A stretch of DNA of 64,000 nucleotides from Pseudoclavibacter chungangensis (GTDB lineage Bacteria > Actinomycetota > Actinomycetes > Actinomycetales > Microbacteriaceae). Position numbers and translations under genes: made by a program. The DNA lies in contig NZ_JACCFV010000001.1 of NCBI RefSeq assembly GCF_013410545.1, positions 2,728,001 through 2,792,000 of the forward strand, written 5' to 3'. Below are positions 1 through 9,794 of the stretch, one piece after another; the stretch's first letter is position 1, and every line of letters begins with the position of its first letter. The notes under the pieces were generated by a model. It did no database searches. It was given only the letters and a program-made list of their open reading frames with translations, and had not been told where the DNA came from.

Positions 1-849
1 CGCGCCCTTGCCGACGTCGCCGTAGCCGACGACGAACGCGACCTTGCCGCCGATGAGCACGTCGGTCGCACGGTTGAGGCCGTCGGGCAGCGAGTGGCGG
101 ATGCCGTAGCGGTTGTCGAACTTCGACTTCGTGACCGAGTCGTTGACGTTGATGGCGGGGAACCGCAGGCGTCCCTCGTCGAAGAGCTCGTGCAGGCGGT
201 GCACGCCCGTCGTCGTCTCCTCCGTGACGCCGCGGACCTGTTCGGCGATGCGCGTCCACCGGTGCGGATCCTCGGCGAGCGAGGCGCGGATCGTCTCGAA
301 CACGATCGCCTGCTCGCGGGACTCCGCGGTCGCGGCGTCGGGCGCCGCGCCGGCCGCCTCGGCCTCGGCACCGAGGTGCACGAGGAGCGTCGCGTCGCCA
401 CCGTCGTCGAGGATGAGGTTCGGCCCGTCGGCCCCCTCGTCGCTCCAGTCGAAGATGCGCGAGGCGCACCACCAGTACTCCTCGAGGCTCTCGCCCTTCC
501 ACGCGAACACGGGAACACCGGCGGGCTCCTCGACGGTGCCCGACGGGCCGACAGCGACGGCCGCCGCGGCCTCGTCCTGCGTGGAGAAGATGTTGCAGCT
601 CGCCCAGCGCACCTGGGCACCGAGCGCCGTGAGCGTCTCGATGAGCACGGCCGTCTGCACGGTCATGTGCAGCGAACCCGCGATGCGCGCGCCCGCGAGC
701 GGGGCCTCGCCCGCGTAGCGCTCCCGCAGGGCCATGAGTCCCGGCATCTCGAGCTCGGCGAGACGGATCTGGTGGCGGCCCTGCTCGGCGAGCGCAAGGT
801 CGCGGACGGCGAACGGTGCCCGCACGTCGAGGGAGGGGGCGGTGGTCAT
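1..849 (-). CDS. ahcY: Adenosylhomocysteinase (partial; C-terminus lies beyond the window)
   Basis: The enzyme hydrolyses S-adenosylhomocysteine to adenosine and homocysteine in the cytosolic methyl cycle. About 283 N-terminal residues are present. Near residues 80-90 reads [15 protein letters not shown], and further on [16 protein letters not shown], which carries the substrate- and NAD-site residues of the family. The frame leaves the window in the Rossmann motif [16 protein letters not shown]. The ATG at 849-847 overlaps the stop of the upstream phosphomannomutase as ATGA, so the two genes are translationally coupled. The family is usually 430-490 residues, so roughly a third is missing at the window edge. 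The identification is secure. Confidence 0.96.
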   Translation of the reverse strand, partial: MTTAPSLDVRAPFAVRDLALAEQGRHQIRLAELEMPGLMALRERYAGEAPLAGARIAGSLHMTVQTAVLIETLTALGAQVRWASCNIFSTQDEAAAAVAVGPSGTVEEPAGVPVFAWKGESLEEYWWCASRIFDWSDEGADGPNLILDDGGDATLLVHLGAEAEAAGAAPDAATAESREQAIVFETIRASLAEDPHRWTRIAEQVRGVTEETTTGVHRLHELFDEGRLRFPAINVNDSVTKSKFDNRYGIRHSLPDGLNRATDVLIGGKVAFVVGYGDVGKGA

Positions 850-2306
850 CGGTGGTGCTCCTGTCTGATGATGCCGAGCGCCTCGTCGCGGATCGCGCCC
901 ATGAGGTGCGCGTCCGAGGCCTCGACGTTGAGCCGCAAGAGCGGCTCCGTGTTGCTCGCGCGCACGTTGAACCACCACCAGCCGTCGGATCCGGAGGTGT
1001 GGCTGCGGAACGTGAGGCCGTCGAACTCCTCGTAGTCGCCGCGGTGGTCGAAGGCGTCGAAGAGCCGGGCGTACGCACCCGGGACGTCGTCGACGGCCGA
1101 GTTGATCTCGCCCGACGCCGCGTAGGGCGTCTCGCGTCGGCTGAGCGCCGAGACCCGGACCCCGTCGGCACCCGCCTCGGCGAGGACGTGCATGGCCGCG
1201 AGCAGGCCGTTGTCGGCACCCCAGAACTCGCGGAAGTAGTAGTGGGCGGAGTGCTCGCCGCCGAAGACGGCGTTCGTGCGCGCCATGACGGCCTTGATGA
1301 GCGAGTGCCCCACCCGGGTGCGAACGGGCTTCGCGCCCACCGCCTCGATCGCCTCCGGCACGTGGCGCGAAGTGATGAGGTTGTGGAGCACCGTTGGGTG
1401 CTCCTCCCCCGCGGCACGCGCGCGGACGATCTCGCGCCGCGCGACGATCGCGGTGACGGCACTCGGGGAGACCGGCTCGCCGCGCTCGTCGACGACGAAG
1501 CAGCGGTCGGCGTCACCGTCGAACGCGAGCCCCAGGTCGGCGTCGTGCTCGACGACCGCGCGCTGCAGGTCGACGAGGTTCGCGGGATCGAGCGGATTCG
1601 CCTCGTGGTTGGGGAACGTCCCGTCGAGTCGGAAGTAGAGGGGGACGATCTCGAGCGGCAGGGGGCCGAGCCCCGCGGCGTCGCCGAGCACGGCGGGAAC
1701 CGTGAGACCCGCCATGCCGTTGCCCGCGTCGACGACGACGCGCAGCGGCCGGATGCCGCGCAGGTCGACGAGCGAGCGGAGGAACGCGGCGTAGTCGGGC
1801 AGCAGGTCGACGCGACGCTCCGCGCCGACGCCGGACCGGACTGCCGGGATACCCGCGTCGAGATAGGCCGCGGCACGATCGCGGATTGCCCCGAGACCGG
1901 TGTCGAGGCTCAAGGCCTTCGCGCCCGCCCGGCACAGCTTGAGACCGTTGTACTCGGCCGGATTGTGGCTCGCCGTGAACATGACGGTCGCGACGTCGCG
2001 CGATCCGGAGGCGTAGTAGCTCTCGTCGGTCGAGCACAGGCCGAGGTGCACGGCCTCGGCGCCGCGCTGACGCGCACCGCGGGCGAACGCGGCCGCGAAC
2101 GCGGGACTCGACGGGCGCATGTCGTGGCCGATCGCGATGCTGCCGCCCTCGAGGTCGAGTTCGTCGACGACGGCGGCCCCGATTGCGGTGACGAGTGGTT
2201 CGGTGAGCTGCGAGCCGACGAGCCCTCGGACGTCGTAGGTCTTGACGACCTCGGCGAGTGCACCGCGTTCGGCCGCGTTCGCGGCGGGAATGACCTCAGA
2301 CGTCAT
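846..2306 (-). CDS. manB: Phosphomannomutase/phosphoglucomutase
   Basis: A 486-residue alpha-D-phosphohexomutase interconverting hexose 1- and 6-phosphates, here most likely mannose 6-phosphate to mannose 1-phosphate for GDP-mannose. The family landmarks are in order: the active-site phosphoserine loop [13 protein letters not shown] (about residue 114), the metal-binding loop FDGDADRCF (about 266), the sugar-recognition loop [10 protein letters not shown] (about 352) and the phosphate-binding RASNTEP near the C-terminus. It overlaps the DUF3499 gene by 11 bp at its start and ahcY by 4 bp at its end, so the three genes form one minus-strand operon. manA lies about 6 kb away. Phosphoglucomutase activity cannot be excluded. 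Confidence 0.94.
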   Translation of the reverse strand: MTSEVIPAANAAERGALAEVVKTYDVRGLVGSQLTEPLVTAIGAAVVDELDLEGGSIAIGHDMRPSSPAFAAAFARGARQRGAEAVHLGLCSTDESYYASGSRDVATVMFTASHNPAEYNGLKLCRAGAKALSLDTGLGAIRDRAAAYLDAGIPAVRSGVGAERRVDLLPDYAAFLRSLVDLRGIRPLRVVVDAGNGMAGLTVPAVLGDAAGLGPLPLEIVPLYFRLDGTFPNHEANPLDPANLVDLQRAVVEHDADLGLAFDGDADRCFVVDERGEPVSPSAVTAIVARREIVRARAAGEEHPTVLHNLITSRHVPEAIEAVGAKPVRTRVGHSLIKAVMARTNAVFGGEHSAHYYFREFWGADNGLLAAMHVLAEAGADGVRVSALSRRETPYAASGEINSAVDDVPGAYARLFDAFDHRGDYEEFDGLTFRSHTSGSDGWWWFNVRASNTEPLLRLNVEASDAHLMGAIRDEALGIIRQEHHR

Positions 2307-2508
2307 GCCCCAAGGCTACCGGTCGCATGATGGTCCAGCCGTTCGGCACCCCGAGGCGCTCGGCGTGCGTCGCGCACAGATCGTAGCTGTGCGGCTCCGC
2401 CGCGTAGGAGAGCGGGCCGATGACCGCGAGCTGGTCCTCGTAGTCGAAGGTCAGCGTGAAGCTCGCCTGGCGGGAGCAGGTGATGCGGCAGCACGGACGA
2501 TTCATCAT
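2296..2508 (-). CDS. DUF3499 family small cysteine-rich protein
   Basis: A 70-residue protein that opens MMNRPCCRITCSRQASFTL and continues with PHSYDLCATHAERL. The paired cysteines and histidine (C-C...C...H) resemble a small zinc-ribbon fold and match the actinobacterial DUF3499 family. Function is unknown. A -10-like TACACT (plus-strand 2518-2523) lies 9 nt before the start, so the transcript has almost no leader; this favours the ATG at 2508 over upstream frames. It is divergent from the zincin-like gene and overlaps manB. The same arrangement is known in Mycobacterium (Rv3258c/Rv3259). Confidence 0.82.
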   Translation of the reverse strand: MMNRPCCRITCSRQASFTLTFDYEDQLAVIGPLSYAAEPHSYDLCATHAERLGVPNGWTIMRPVALGHDV

Positions 2509-2587
2509 GGCGTCGCCAGTGTAGGTCGCCGGGCACGCGACGCGCCCTACGGCGCGCGGACTCGGTTCGCGACCTATGCTTGGCGAC

Positions 2588-3040
2588 ATGGTTGGACGTC
2601 GACGCACGCAGCGGGCCACGGCCTCCGCGCGCTCGCCGCGCGGGCTGGCGCGATCGCGGCACGGCCGCGGGAACCGTTCGAGCGTCGCGGGCCCCCTGCT
2701 GCCCATGCTGTCCGGTCGCGTCCTGCGCTTCGAGCGCATCGTCGCCGAGACGATGGCCTATCTGCGGGCGAACGATCCCGAGCGCGTCAGTCCCGTCAAG
2801 GTGGACGTCGCGACGCTCCCCTCGCAATTGCAGCACGACGACGGCATCGACCGCTGGCACGTCGTGGAGCCGGATCGCATCATCCTCTACCGCATCTCGA
2901 TCGACCGGCTCGCGCACCTGCACTGCTCGGATCCGCACCACTACCGCGTGCACGTCGAGCGGTGCGTCATCGATGCGGTGGCCGAGCTGCTGGGCGTCGA
3001 CCCGTGGGAGCTCGCGCAGGACCGCCTCGGCTTCGAGTGA
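2588..3040 (+). CDS. Zincin-like metallopeptidase family protein, degenerate active site
   Basis: A 150-residue protein of the actinobacterial metallopeptidase family related to Zincin_1. The N-terminus (about 40 residues) is basic and disordered, then comes a conserved core ending RVHVERCVIDAVAELLGVD. Where classical members carry HExxH this protein has HVERCVID, as many actinobacterial members do, so proteolysis is doubtful. The start at 2588 is preferred over ATG 2576 because a -10 box TATGCT at 2575-2580 lies 7 nt before 2588, typical of a leaderless gene, and the upstream ATG falls inside that box. It is divergent from DUF3499. The cellular role is unknown. Confidence 0.78.
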   Translation: MVGRRRTQRATASARSPRGLARSRHGRGNRSSVAGPLLPMLSGRVLRFERIVAETMAYLRANDPERVSPVKVDVATLPSQLQHDDGIDRWHVVEPDRIILYRISIDRLAHLHCSDPHHYRVHVERCVIDAVAELLGVDPWELAQDRLGFE

Positions 3041-3065
3041 CGCGAGCGCCCCGAGCGGGGCGAGC

Positions 3066-4919
3066 TCACCGGTAGACGCGCAGGTCCTCCGCGAGCGGAT
3101 TCCCGGGCTGGACGGGCATGCCCGCGAGCTGTCCAGGACCGTCGTAGGTGACGCTCGCGACGGCCCCCTCGAGCCCGTCGAGCTCGACCGTCGACCCGGC
3201 CGGCACCTCGCTCTGCCAGGTCGCGCCGGGCGCGATCTCGATCGTGCGCTCGTCGCCGCCCGCGAGCCGCACGCGGATCGCGGTCGTGGTCGTCCCCGGG
3301 TTCGCGACGGCGACGCGCGGTGTCGGGCCCGCGGGCACGGCCGCGACCTGTGCGCCGGAGAGCGCGGGTGACGGTGCGTACCAGGCCATGTCGACCTGCG
3401 TCCCCGCCGTCGAGCTGCGGACGGCGCCGACGACGGGCGCGCTGGATTCGAGGGTCACCGTGTAGCGGCCGACGGGAAAACTCGACAGCGGGATGTCGGT
3501 GACGGCGCCGGGCTGGAGGGTCGCGGTGATCGGTTCGAGCGGTGTGCCGTCGAGTTCACGAACGGTCACGACGACGTCGGCCGCCTCGTCGCCCGTGACG
3601 AGGGCGCGGAAGACGGCGCTGCGATCCGTGAACAGCGATTCGTCCGACTCGGACGCGGTGGACGTGAACGGGACGCCGACGACGTCGAGGCGCGTCGAGG
3701 GCGATGCCGTGGCGCCGACGATGTCGATACCGAGCGGCGTGAGGCCCTGCGCGGCAACGAGATGCATGGATGCGGCCACGGGCGCTCCCGATGCGGCGAC
3801 GTGGACCGCGAACCCCGGGGAGTCGGGGACGACACCCTCGAGGCTCACGACGCGCTGCGCACCGGCCGGCACCTCGAGCTCGACGAGCGAGGGGGTCGTC
3901 GCGAGGCCCGCCTCCGTGTAGACGTCGGCGCGGACCACGGCCGCCGTGTCGGTGGGGTTGACGAGCGAGAGGAGCGCGGATCGTCCGGATGTCGTCGACC
4001 CGCCGACGACCCACTGGTCCGCCGACGGCGCGGTGCACGCCGTCGCGGCGAGACCCGAGCGGGCGCCACCCGAGAGGGCGACGCTCTGGGCGACCGAGAC
4101 CGTGGTCGGCGTGTCGCCGATCGTGCCGGGCGCCGTGAAGTCCGCCGGTCCCGCGGCGCTCGTCGTCGTCGGTGCCGCGACCGCGGACGTGCCGACGTGT
4201 GCGATGCCGGTGACGTCGACGACGTCGGCGTCGCCGGCGACCTGGATCGCCGCGGTCCCCGTGAGTGCCGGGTCGGTCGGGGTGCTCGCGTCGAGACCGA
4301 GCACGGCGAGGGGCCCCGCGCACACGCGCTGCTGGTCGCCGGGCACCGGCGCGAAGACCTCGACGGGCGGGTTGACGGCACGGGACGGGAGGGGGAACGC
4401 GGTGACGGCCCAGACGGTGGTCGCGGCGAGCGCGAGGCCCACGAGCCCCGCGAGGCCCCGCGCGGTGAAGCGGCCCGCCGAGCCGGGGCGTCGCCGCGCG
4501 GGCGGTTCGTGATCGGTCGGCCACGTGGAGGCAGCGGGCGCGACGGGCGCGACGGCCTCGTCCGCATCCGAATCCGCATTCGCCGCCTCGTCCCCGTGGA
4601 CGGCGTCGGCGTCGGCGTCGGCGTCCGAGTCGGCCGCACCGTCACCGTCCGCGGTGACGCCCGTCTCCTCGTCCGCGCGCGCCTCGTCGGAGAAGGCGTG
4701 GGGCTCCTCGGGGTTCTCGGTGTCGACGGCGTCCTCGGTGTCGGGCGCGACGGCGTCGGACGTCCCCTCGATGGCGGGGATCCCGTCCACCTCGTGGATG
4801 GAGTCGTCGCGCGCCTCGTCGGTGTTCGTCCCGTCCGGGCCCGAGAGGGTGGACGAGTCGGCCGAGGTTTCCTCGACGTCGTCGCGCCCGACCGGCCCGC
4901 GGTCGTCGCGTTCAGCCAC
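3066..4919 (-). CDS. DUF5719 family membrane-anchored extracellular protein
   Basis: 617 residues starting at GTG 4919. Residues 1-150 are acidic and low in complexity (a DADADADA run), followed by an arginine-rich patch and one membrane segment (about 155-175, LVGLALAATTVWAVTAF). The remaining ~440 residues are Ala/Val/Thr-rich beta-type sequence ending LAGMPVQPGNPLAEDLRVYR, typical of DUF5719. The likely topology is an acidic cytoplasmic tail and a large exported domain. It overlaps the upstream glycosyltransferase by 8 bp, so the two proteins probably act together at the envelope. No enzymatic motif is visible; a role in envelope glycan assembly is inferred from the neighbour. Confidence 0.8.
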   Translation of the reverse strand: MAERDDRGPVGRDDVEETSADSSTLSGPDGTNTDEARDDSIHEVDGIPAIEGTSDAVAPDTEDAVDTENPEEPHAFSDEARADEETGVTADGDGAADSDADADADAVHGDEAANADSDADEAVAPVAPAASTWPTDHEPPARRRPGSAGRFTARGLAGLVGLALAATTVWAVTAFPLPSRAVNPPVEVFAPVPGDQQRVCAGPLAVLGLDASTPTDPALTGTAAIQVAGDADVVDVTGIAHVGTSAVAAPTTTSAAGPADFTAPGTIGDTPTTVSVAQSVALSGGARSGLAATACTAPSADQWVVGGSTTSGRSALLSLVNPTDTAAVVRADVYTEAGLATTPSLVELEVPAGAQRVVSLEGVVPDSPGFAVHVAASGAPVAASMHLVAAQGLTPLGIDIVGATASPSTRLDVVGVPFTSTASESDESLFTDRSAVFRALVTGDEAADVVVTVRELDGTPLEPITATLQPGAVTDIPLSSFPVGRYTVTLESSAPVVGAVRSSTAGTQVDMAWYAPSPALSGAQVAAVPAGPTPRVAVANPGTTTTAIRVRLAGGDERTIEIAPGATWQSEVPAGSTVELDGLEGAVASVTYDGPGQLAGMPVQPGNPLAEDLRVYR

Positions 4920-7845
4920 GTTCGTCCCCGCCCCTCGCGTCGTCGACCGATGTCTCGTCCTCGTCGGGCTCGTAGCTGGGCACGTGCTCGTCGGCGACGT
5001 CGACGGCCCTGAACGCGCGGCGGCCGAGATCCTGCTCGTCGTCGAGCGATTCGCGCCGCCTGCGCGGCATACCCGCGACGAGCGCGGCCCGCGCGTCGAG
5101 CCCGCCCGTCGGGACGGCGAGCAGCACCGCCGCGACGAGGACGAGCACCTGCACGGCGAGCACCCCGCGGCCGAGCCACGTGTCGACGTTCCCCGTCGCG
5201 AGCGGCTCCGCGACGTCCGGGTCGGCCGGCCCGATCGTCGAGTTCTCGACCTGCCACAGGTCGCCGAACTCGGACTCGCCGGCGGCGGAGAAGAGCCCGT
5301 TCGCGTCGATCGTCGAGGTCAGGCGAGCAGCCACCTGCTCACTGTCGTCGCTCGGTCGCTCGATGAGGACGAAACCGACGCCGAGCGCGTGCAGCTCGCT
5401 CGTCGGCGCGAACGTCGGGTCCGAGGCGAGCCCGACCGCGAGCTCGGCCAGGCGCGTGTCGGTGGGCGAGAACGAGTCCGCGGTCGCCCGGAGCGTCGAC
5501 TGTCCGTCGAGGGTCTCACCCGTTCCGCGCACGAGGTGGACGCGCATCGCCCCGTCGGGCATGGGCGTGATGACGAGCGTGCCCACCTCGGGCTCCGCCC
5601 GACCGACCGCCTCGACGATCGCGGGCAGGGAGCGCCCGTCGCCCCCGGTGGCCGTCGCCGTCCCGGCGAGGTGCGCGCCCGCGGCGGGCGCCACGAGCAC
5701 GGCGAGTCCCGCGAGCGCGACGATCGAGACGACGGGAGCAATGCGTCGGAGCGCGGCCGCCCCGGCGATCACGGCACCGAGCACGCCGCACGCGAGGAGG
5801 GACTGCGCCGGACCGAGGTCGAGGGGCACGGCGCGGTCACCGATCGACGTCGCCGCGAATCCGCCCATGAGGGCCGACGACGCGAAGCCGAGCAGGCCGA
5901 TCACGAGCGCCGCGAGACCGACGTGCTGTGTCCGGGCGAAGAGCCCGACGAGCACGAGCATCGCGAGCGGCAGCAGGAGACCGCCGAGCAGGACGGCGGG
6001 TTCGACGGCGCCGTCCCCGAGGAGGCTCGTCCAGCCCCCGAGTGTCGTGTCGGGGAATCCCAGCGCCACCGCCCAGCCGCGAACCGGATCGACCGGGTTC
6101 GGGAGGCCGGGATCGGCGAACACGGCGAGCGGGCGACCCCGGTTCCACTGCGCGACGACGAGCGGCAGGAACAGCGCCACCACGGGGACGGCGATGAACA
6201 GCTGCCGGTACCAGAGCCGCCCGGCGGCGACGACCGCGACGATCCAGAGCACCACGAGGGCGGGCGTGAGCGAGGGGGCACACGCGAGCACGGCGGCGAC
6301 GACGAGCGACGCGGCCGCGACGCCGGACCAGGCGCGCTGCGCGTGGAGTCCCGCGAACACGAGCCACGGCAGGAGCAGATGCACGAGCACGACCGACAAC
6401 CGACCGTCGGCGAGCGCGGCCTGGAGCGGCGGCACGAGCATCCAGGTGAAGGCCGCGACGGCCCGGAGCCAGCCGCGGTTCGTGAAGCGTGCCGTCAGGA
6501 ACCAGGCGCCGAACGCGGAGAGGGGCATCGCGAGGAACCACAGCACGACGATCACGAGGCTCGGATGCCAGAACGTGAGGGTGCCGAGGATCGCGAGCAC
6601 GAGGGCGAACGGGTCGGCGACACCGAGTGCCCCGGCGCCGGAGTCGCGCACGCCGTAGCCCGTGTTCCCCCACAGCTCGGTGAGGCTGCTCGAGAGCGGC
6701 AGGAGCGCGCCGCCCGTGAGCGTCGCGTCGCCCAGGAGGGGGAAGAGGAGGAGGACCGACACGATGACCGAGGCGATCAGGACCCAGACGCCACCCGTGC
6801 CGAACAGCGCGTACCGTTCGCGCTCCTCGCGCGTCTGCGCACGCAGCTGGTCCCTTCGGAGCGCTCGGGTTCGTCGGAGGTCGTCGGGGGCGATCTGGAG
6901 TCGCTCGATGACGCGCAGCGGCTGGGTGCTCGTGCGGGCGAACCGGGCACGTGCGCCCCACGCGTCGGTCCTGCCGAACGCGACGACGAACGCGGCGACG
7001 ACGTCCGGCCCGATCCGCCCGGGCCGTTTGCGCAACAGGTGCCAGAAGGCGCGGAGGAACGCGATCGGCACGAGGCCGATCCAGCGCAGCGCGTACTCGA
7101 CGGGCCCCGAGGCGACGAGTCCGCGGTGGAGCTGCGCCGTGCGGACCGTCCGTTCCCGGTCGAAGCCGCGCGGCGTGACCGCGGCGACCTCGACACGGGC
7201 ACCGGGTGTGAGCAGCACACGACCGTCGGCGAGCCAAACGCGGGTGCAGAAGTCGAGGGCGTCGTCGACGTCGGGCAGTCCGGGATCGAAGCCACCGAGC
7301 TCCGCCCACGTGCTCGCGCGCACGAGCATGCCGACGCGATCGACGGCGTAGACGTCGCTCACGCCCTCGAACTGACCCTGATCGAGCTCGTCGCGACGCA
7401 GTTCGATGCGGCGGCCGCCGCGCGTGACGCTCTGCCCGAATCCGGCGAGCACGGCGCGGTCGTCCGCGCGGAGGAGCTTGGGCCCCGTGACCTCGAGCGA
7501 CGGGTTCCGCTCGGCCGTCGCGAGGAGGGCGGACAGCGCGTCCGGATCGGCCACCGCGTCGTCGCGGAGGAGCCAGTACCAGCCGTCGTCGAGCGGCGGC
7601 AGGTGCGCCTCGATCTCGTCGACGGCCGCCTGGACGGCGAGTCCGAAACTCAGGTCGGCGGGGAGGGCGACGATGAGATCGGGACCGGTACCGCGTGCGA
7701 GATCGAGTGTGGCGTCGTCGAGGCCGATGGCCGCGACGACGATGCGATCGCTGTGTCGCGTCTGGGCCGCGACGGCGTCGAGCGTTCGCCCGAGACGTCG
7801 CGCGGCGCCGCGCGCGACCACGATGGTGGTGACTCCGAATGGCAT
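4912..7845 (-). CDS. Giant membrane-embedded family 2 glycosyltransferase
   Basis: 977 residues. Residues 1-230 are a GT-A family 2 domain (start MPFGVTTIVVARGAARRLG, then DDGWYWLLRDDAVADP as the DXD-like region). The rest contains a dozen or so hydrophobic segments from about residue 290 plus an extracytoplasmic C-terminal part, and ends in a basic cytoplasmic tail. This architecture is found next to whiB and DUF5719 in many actinobacteria. The start at 7845 is supported by a -10 box TAGCAT (plus-strand 7853-7858) 7 nt upstream, implying a leaderless mRNA; upstream in-frame sequence is arginine-rich and not family-like. The acceptor is unknown; wall glycan or lipoglycan synthesis is inferred. 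Confidence 0.85.
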   Translation of the reverse strand: MPFGVTTIVVARGAARRLGRTLDAVAAQTRHSDRIVVAAIGLDDATLDLARGTGPDLIVALPADLSFGLAVQAAVDEIEAHLPPLDDGWYWLLRDDAVADPDALSALLATAERNPSLEVTGPKLLRADDRAVLAGFGQSVTRGGRRIELRRDELDQGQFEGVSDVYAVDRVGMLVRASTWAELGGFDPGLPDVDDALDFCTRVWLADGRVLLTPGARVEVAAVTPRGFDRERTVRTAQLHRGLVASGPVEYALRWIGLVPIAFLRAFWHLLRKRPGRIGPDVVAAFVVAFGRTDAWGARARFARTSTQPLRVIERLQIAPDDLRRTRALRRDQLRAQTREERERYALFGTGGVWVLIASVIVSVLLLFPLLGDATLTGGALLPLSSSLTELWGNTGYGVRDSGAGALGVADPFALVLAILGTLTFWHPSLVIVVLWFLAMPLSAFGAWFLTARFTNRGWLRAVAAFTWMLVPPLQAALADGRLSVVLVHLLLPWLVFAGLHAQRAWSGVAAASLVVAAVLACAPSLTPALVVLWIVAVVAAGRLWYRQLFIAVPVVALFLPLVVAQWNRGRPLAVFADPGLPNPVDPVRGWAVALGFPDTTLGGWTSLLGDGAVEPAVLLGGLLLPLAMLVLVGLFARTQHVGLAALVIGLLGFASSALMGGFAATSIGDRAVPLDLGPAQSLLACGVLGAVIAGAAALRRIAPVVSIVALAGLAVLVAPAAGAHLAGTATATGGDGRSLPAIVEAVGRAEPEVGTLVITPMPDGAMRVHLVRGTGETLDGQSTLRATADSFSPTDTRLAELAVGLASDPTFAPTSELHALGVGFVLIERPSDDSEQVAARLTSTIDANGLFSAAGESEFGDLWQVENSTIGPADPDVAEPLATGNVDTWLGRGVLAVQVLVLVAAVLLAVPTGGLDARAALVAGMPRRRRESLDDEQDLGRRAFRAVDVADEHVPSYEPDEDETSVDDARGGDERG

Positions 7846-7952
7846 TGGTTCGATGCTAGGTGGCGCGCGAGCGTGGGACGAGATGACGCGCGGCACTCCG
7901 AACTCCGGACGAACGCCTCGAGGCGCTGACGGGGTGCGGCCCGAGGTTCGGG

Positions 7953-8270
7953 CTAAGCGCCCTTCCGCAGCTTGCGGCGCTCGCGTTCGGACAGTCCGCC
8001 CCAGATCCCGAAGCGCTCGTCGTTCCCGAGTGCGAACTCGAGGCACTCGGCACGCACCTCGCACGAACCGCACACGGTCTTCGCGTCGCGCGTCGATCCG
8101 CCCTTCTCTGGGAAGAACGCCTCGGGGTCGGTCTGCGCGCACAGCGCATCGGCCTGCCAGGCGAGCGGATTGTCGTCGCCGACCCCTTGACGGACGCCCG
8201 GCACCCCGAGCTGTACGGGGTCGACGAACCAGTCTTCGGGTACCTTGCGATTCAGCTCTGGGTTTGCCAT
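7953..8270 (-). CDS. whiB2: WhiB-family iron-sulfur transcriptional regulator (WhiB2/WhmD-like)
   Basis: 105 residues with the full Wbl signature: four cysteines (ALCAQTD, then VCGSCEVRAEC), the turn motif GIWGG and the basic tail SERERRKLRKGA. The four cysteines bind a 4Fe-4S cluster; Wbl proteins act with the principal sigma factor, and WhiB2/WhmD controls septation in relatives. The ATG at 8270 is preceded by GGGAG about 8 nt upstream. The gene stands alone behind a strong palindromic promoter (8319-8348). Assignment to the WhiB2 subgroup rests on sequence and on neighbours (DUF3499, zincin, manB). Confidence 0.94.
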   Translation of the reverse strand: MANPELNRKVPEDWFVDPVQLGVPGVRQGVGDDNPLAWQADALCAQTDPEAFFPEKGGSTRDAKTVCGSCEVRAECLEFALGNDERFGIWGGLSERERRKLRKGA

Positions 8271-8318
8271 ATCACGTTCTCCCACGCTCGTCGCGGACTC
8301 GGTGACCGCAACGTGATC

Positions 8319-8348
8319 AATTACACCCGTGTAATTTGGCCGGGTCAA
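8319..8348 (-). promoter_or_regulatory. whiB promoter with 18-bp perfect palindrome
   Basis: Read on the minus strand: -35 TTGACC (8348-8343), a 17-bp spacer, then -10 TGTAAT (8325-8320). The 18-bp inverted repeat AATTACAC-CC-GTGTAATT (8319-8336) covers the -10 box and the adjoining spacer, so a bound protein would block RNA polymerase. The half-site TTACAC fits the BldD half-site TNACNC, but the centre is 2 bp instead of the usual 1 bp. Predicted transcription begins near 8313, giving a ~43-nt leader. Confidence 0.7.
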
Positions 8349-8486
8349 GTGGAAGATCGTAAACCCTGGACCCTCCCAGGACAATGCGCGTAGGCGGACG
8401 CACAACCGATAGGCGTGTCGGCGCCCCGGTGCCTACCCACTCGCACAACCCGGTCCGCCCGGAACGGGCCTCGTACGGGTGGATCC

Positions 8487-9794
8487 TCAGCGACGTTCGG
8501 CGTCGATGGGCGGCGTGTCGTCGCGATCGATCCCCGGCATCGCGATGACGAGGTCCACGTCCCCCGCGACCGTGAGATCCCCCTCGTCGGGCGTCACGAA
8601 GACGCTCCTCCCCGCCTGCAGCACGACCTCGCATTCTGCGCCCACGAGCCGGGCCGTGCCCTCGAGGCACAGGACGATCGCGGGGCCGTCCACCCGCACG
8701 GTGCGGGTGCCCCCGCCCGTCACCTCGACGAGCCGGAAGTCGGCGACGTCCGGGCGGAACTCACGGACGCCGTGCGTCACCTCGACGGGGGCCAGGAAAG
8801 GGGGCGGAACGGGTGTGTCGTCGAGCGCCGCGAGGAGTTCGGCACGATCGACGTGCTTCGTGGTCAGTCCGCCGCGGAGCACGTTGTCGCTCGCGGCCAT
8901 GATCTCGATACCCGTCCCACGAAGGTACGCGTGGAGGTTCCCGGCCGGCACGAACACCGCCTCCCCCCGCCGCAGTGTGACGCGGTTCAGGAGGAGGGCG
9001 AGGACGATCCCGGGGTCCCCGGGGAAGCGCTCGGCGAGTTCGGCGATCGTCGCCGCTTCGCGCGGATACCGCGTCCCGAGCACCGTCCCGGCGGGATCCG
9101 CCACCGCGGTGGCGGCGGTGGCGGAGACGACGGACACGAGGTCGTCCAATCCGAGCGACGGCGTCAGGATCCAGGTGACGACCTCACGCAGCCCGCCCCG
9201 CGCGTCGGCTCGGGCGAGCGCGTCCACGAGGGGCGCCAGTGCGGCCGAGCCGGGCCCGGCGTCGCGGACGAACGCCTCGACGAGGGCGCGAGACCCCGCG
9301 ACGGCACGGAAGCCGACGAGAGCCTCCATCGTGTCGGAGAGGGCGAGGAGGAGTTCGGGCTTGTGCGACGCGTCGCGGTAGTTGCGGTCCGGCGCGTCTC
9401 GCGGCACGCCCGCCGCGTCCTCGGCCGCGTACCCGGCACGGGCACGGGCGAGGGAGGGGTGCGCCTGGAGCGAGAGCGGACCGCCCGCGGCGAGCACCTT
9501 GAGCAGGAACGGGAGCCTCGGGCCGTCCCCCTCGCGCAGACCGTCCGCGAAGCGACCGAGCGTCGTCGTCGGATCCGCGGCGATCCAGGTCGCGAGATCC
9601 CCGGCGTCGTGCGTCGCGGCGGGGTCGACGATCCGACTCGGAGAGCCGTGGTGCGCCCCCATCCACAGCTCGGCCTCCGTCGCGGGCGCACCCGGCGCGG
9701 GCGCGCACACGCCGTCGCGCCCGAGCAGATCCGAGATCGCTCGATCGGCCCCCCATGCGTAGGCGAGCGGCTCGTTGCGGATCTCCACGAACAT
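8487..9794 (-). CDS. manA: Mannose-6-phosphate isomerase, class I
   Basis: A 435-residue type I phosphomannose isomerase converting fructose 6-phosphate to mannose 6-phosphate, the step before ManB. Zinc-ligand motifs are visible: GPLSLQAHPSLARARAG (Gln and His), DASHKPELLLAL (Glu), and PAGNLHAYLRGTGIEIMAAS (His near the active site). It begins MFVEIRNEPLAYAWG. An alternative ATG at 9830 would add 12 residues; neither has a clear ribosome site. It is divergent from the acyl-CoA dehydrogenase and is the terminal gene before the whiB promoter region. Confidence 0.93.
   Translation of the reverse strand: MFVEIRNEPLAYAWGADRAISDLLGRDGVCAPAPGAPATEAELWMGAHHGSPSRIVDPAATHDAGDLATWIAADPTTTLGRFADGLREGDGPRLPFLLKVLAAGGPLSLQAHPSLARARAGYAAEDAAGVPRDAPDRNYRDASHKPELLLALSDTMEALVGFRAVAGSRALVEAFVRDAGPGSAALAPLVDALARADARGGLREVVTWILTPSLGLDDLVSVVSATAATAVADPAGTVLGTRYPREAATIAELAERFPGDPGIVLALLLNRVTLRRGEAVFVPAGNLHAYLRGTGIEIMAASDNVLRGGLTTKHVDRAELLAALDDTPVPPPFLAPVEVTHGVREFRPDVADFRLVEVTGGGTRTVRVDGPAIVLCLEGTARLVGAECEVVLQAGRSVFVTPDEGDLTVAGDVDLVIAMPGIDRDDTPPIDAERR

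Noticed and set aside
3066..4919. Acidic Asp/Ala run as a frameshift artefact
   Set aside because: The frame stays open through the membrane span and the external domain, and the length fits the family.
4525..7929. Very long open frame on the plus strand opposite the membrane glycosyltransferase and DUF5719 genes
   Set aside because: It is Arg/Glu/Asp-rich, resembles no family and is the antisense of well-supported genes; long antisense frames are expected at this GC content. The same holds for the long frames at 11159-14539, 17153-20254 and 23567-26650.
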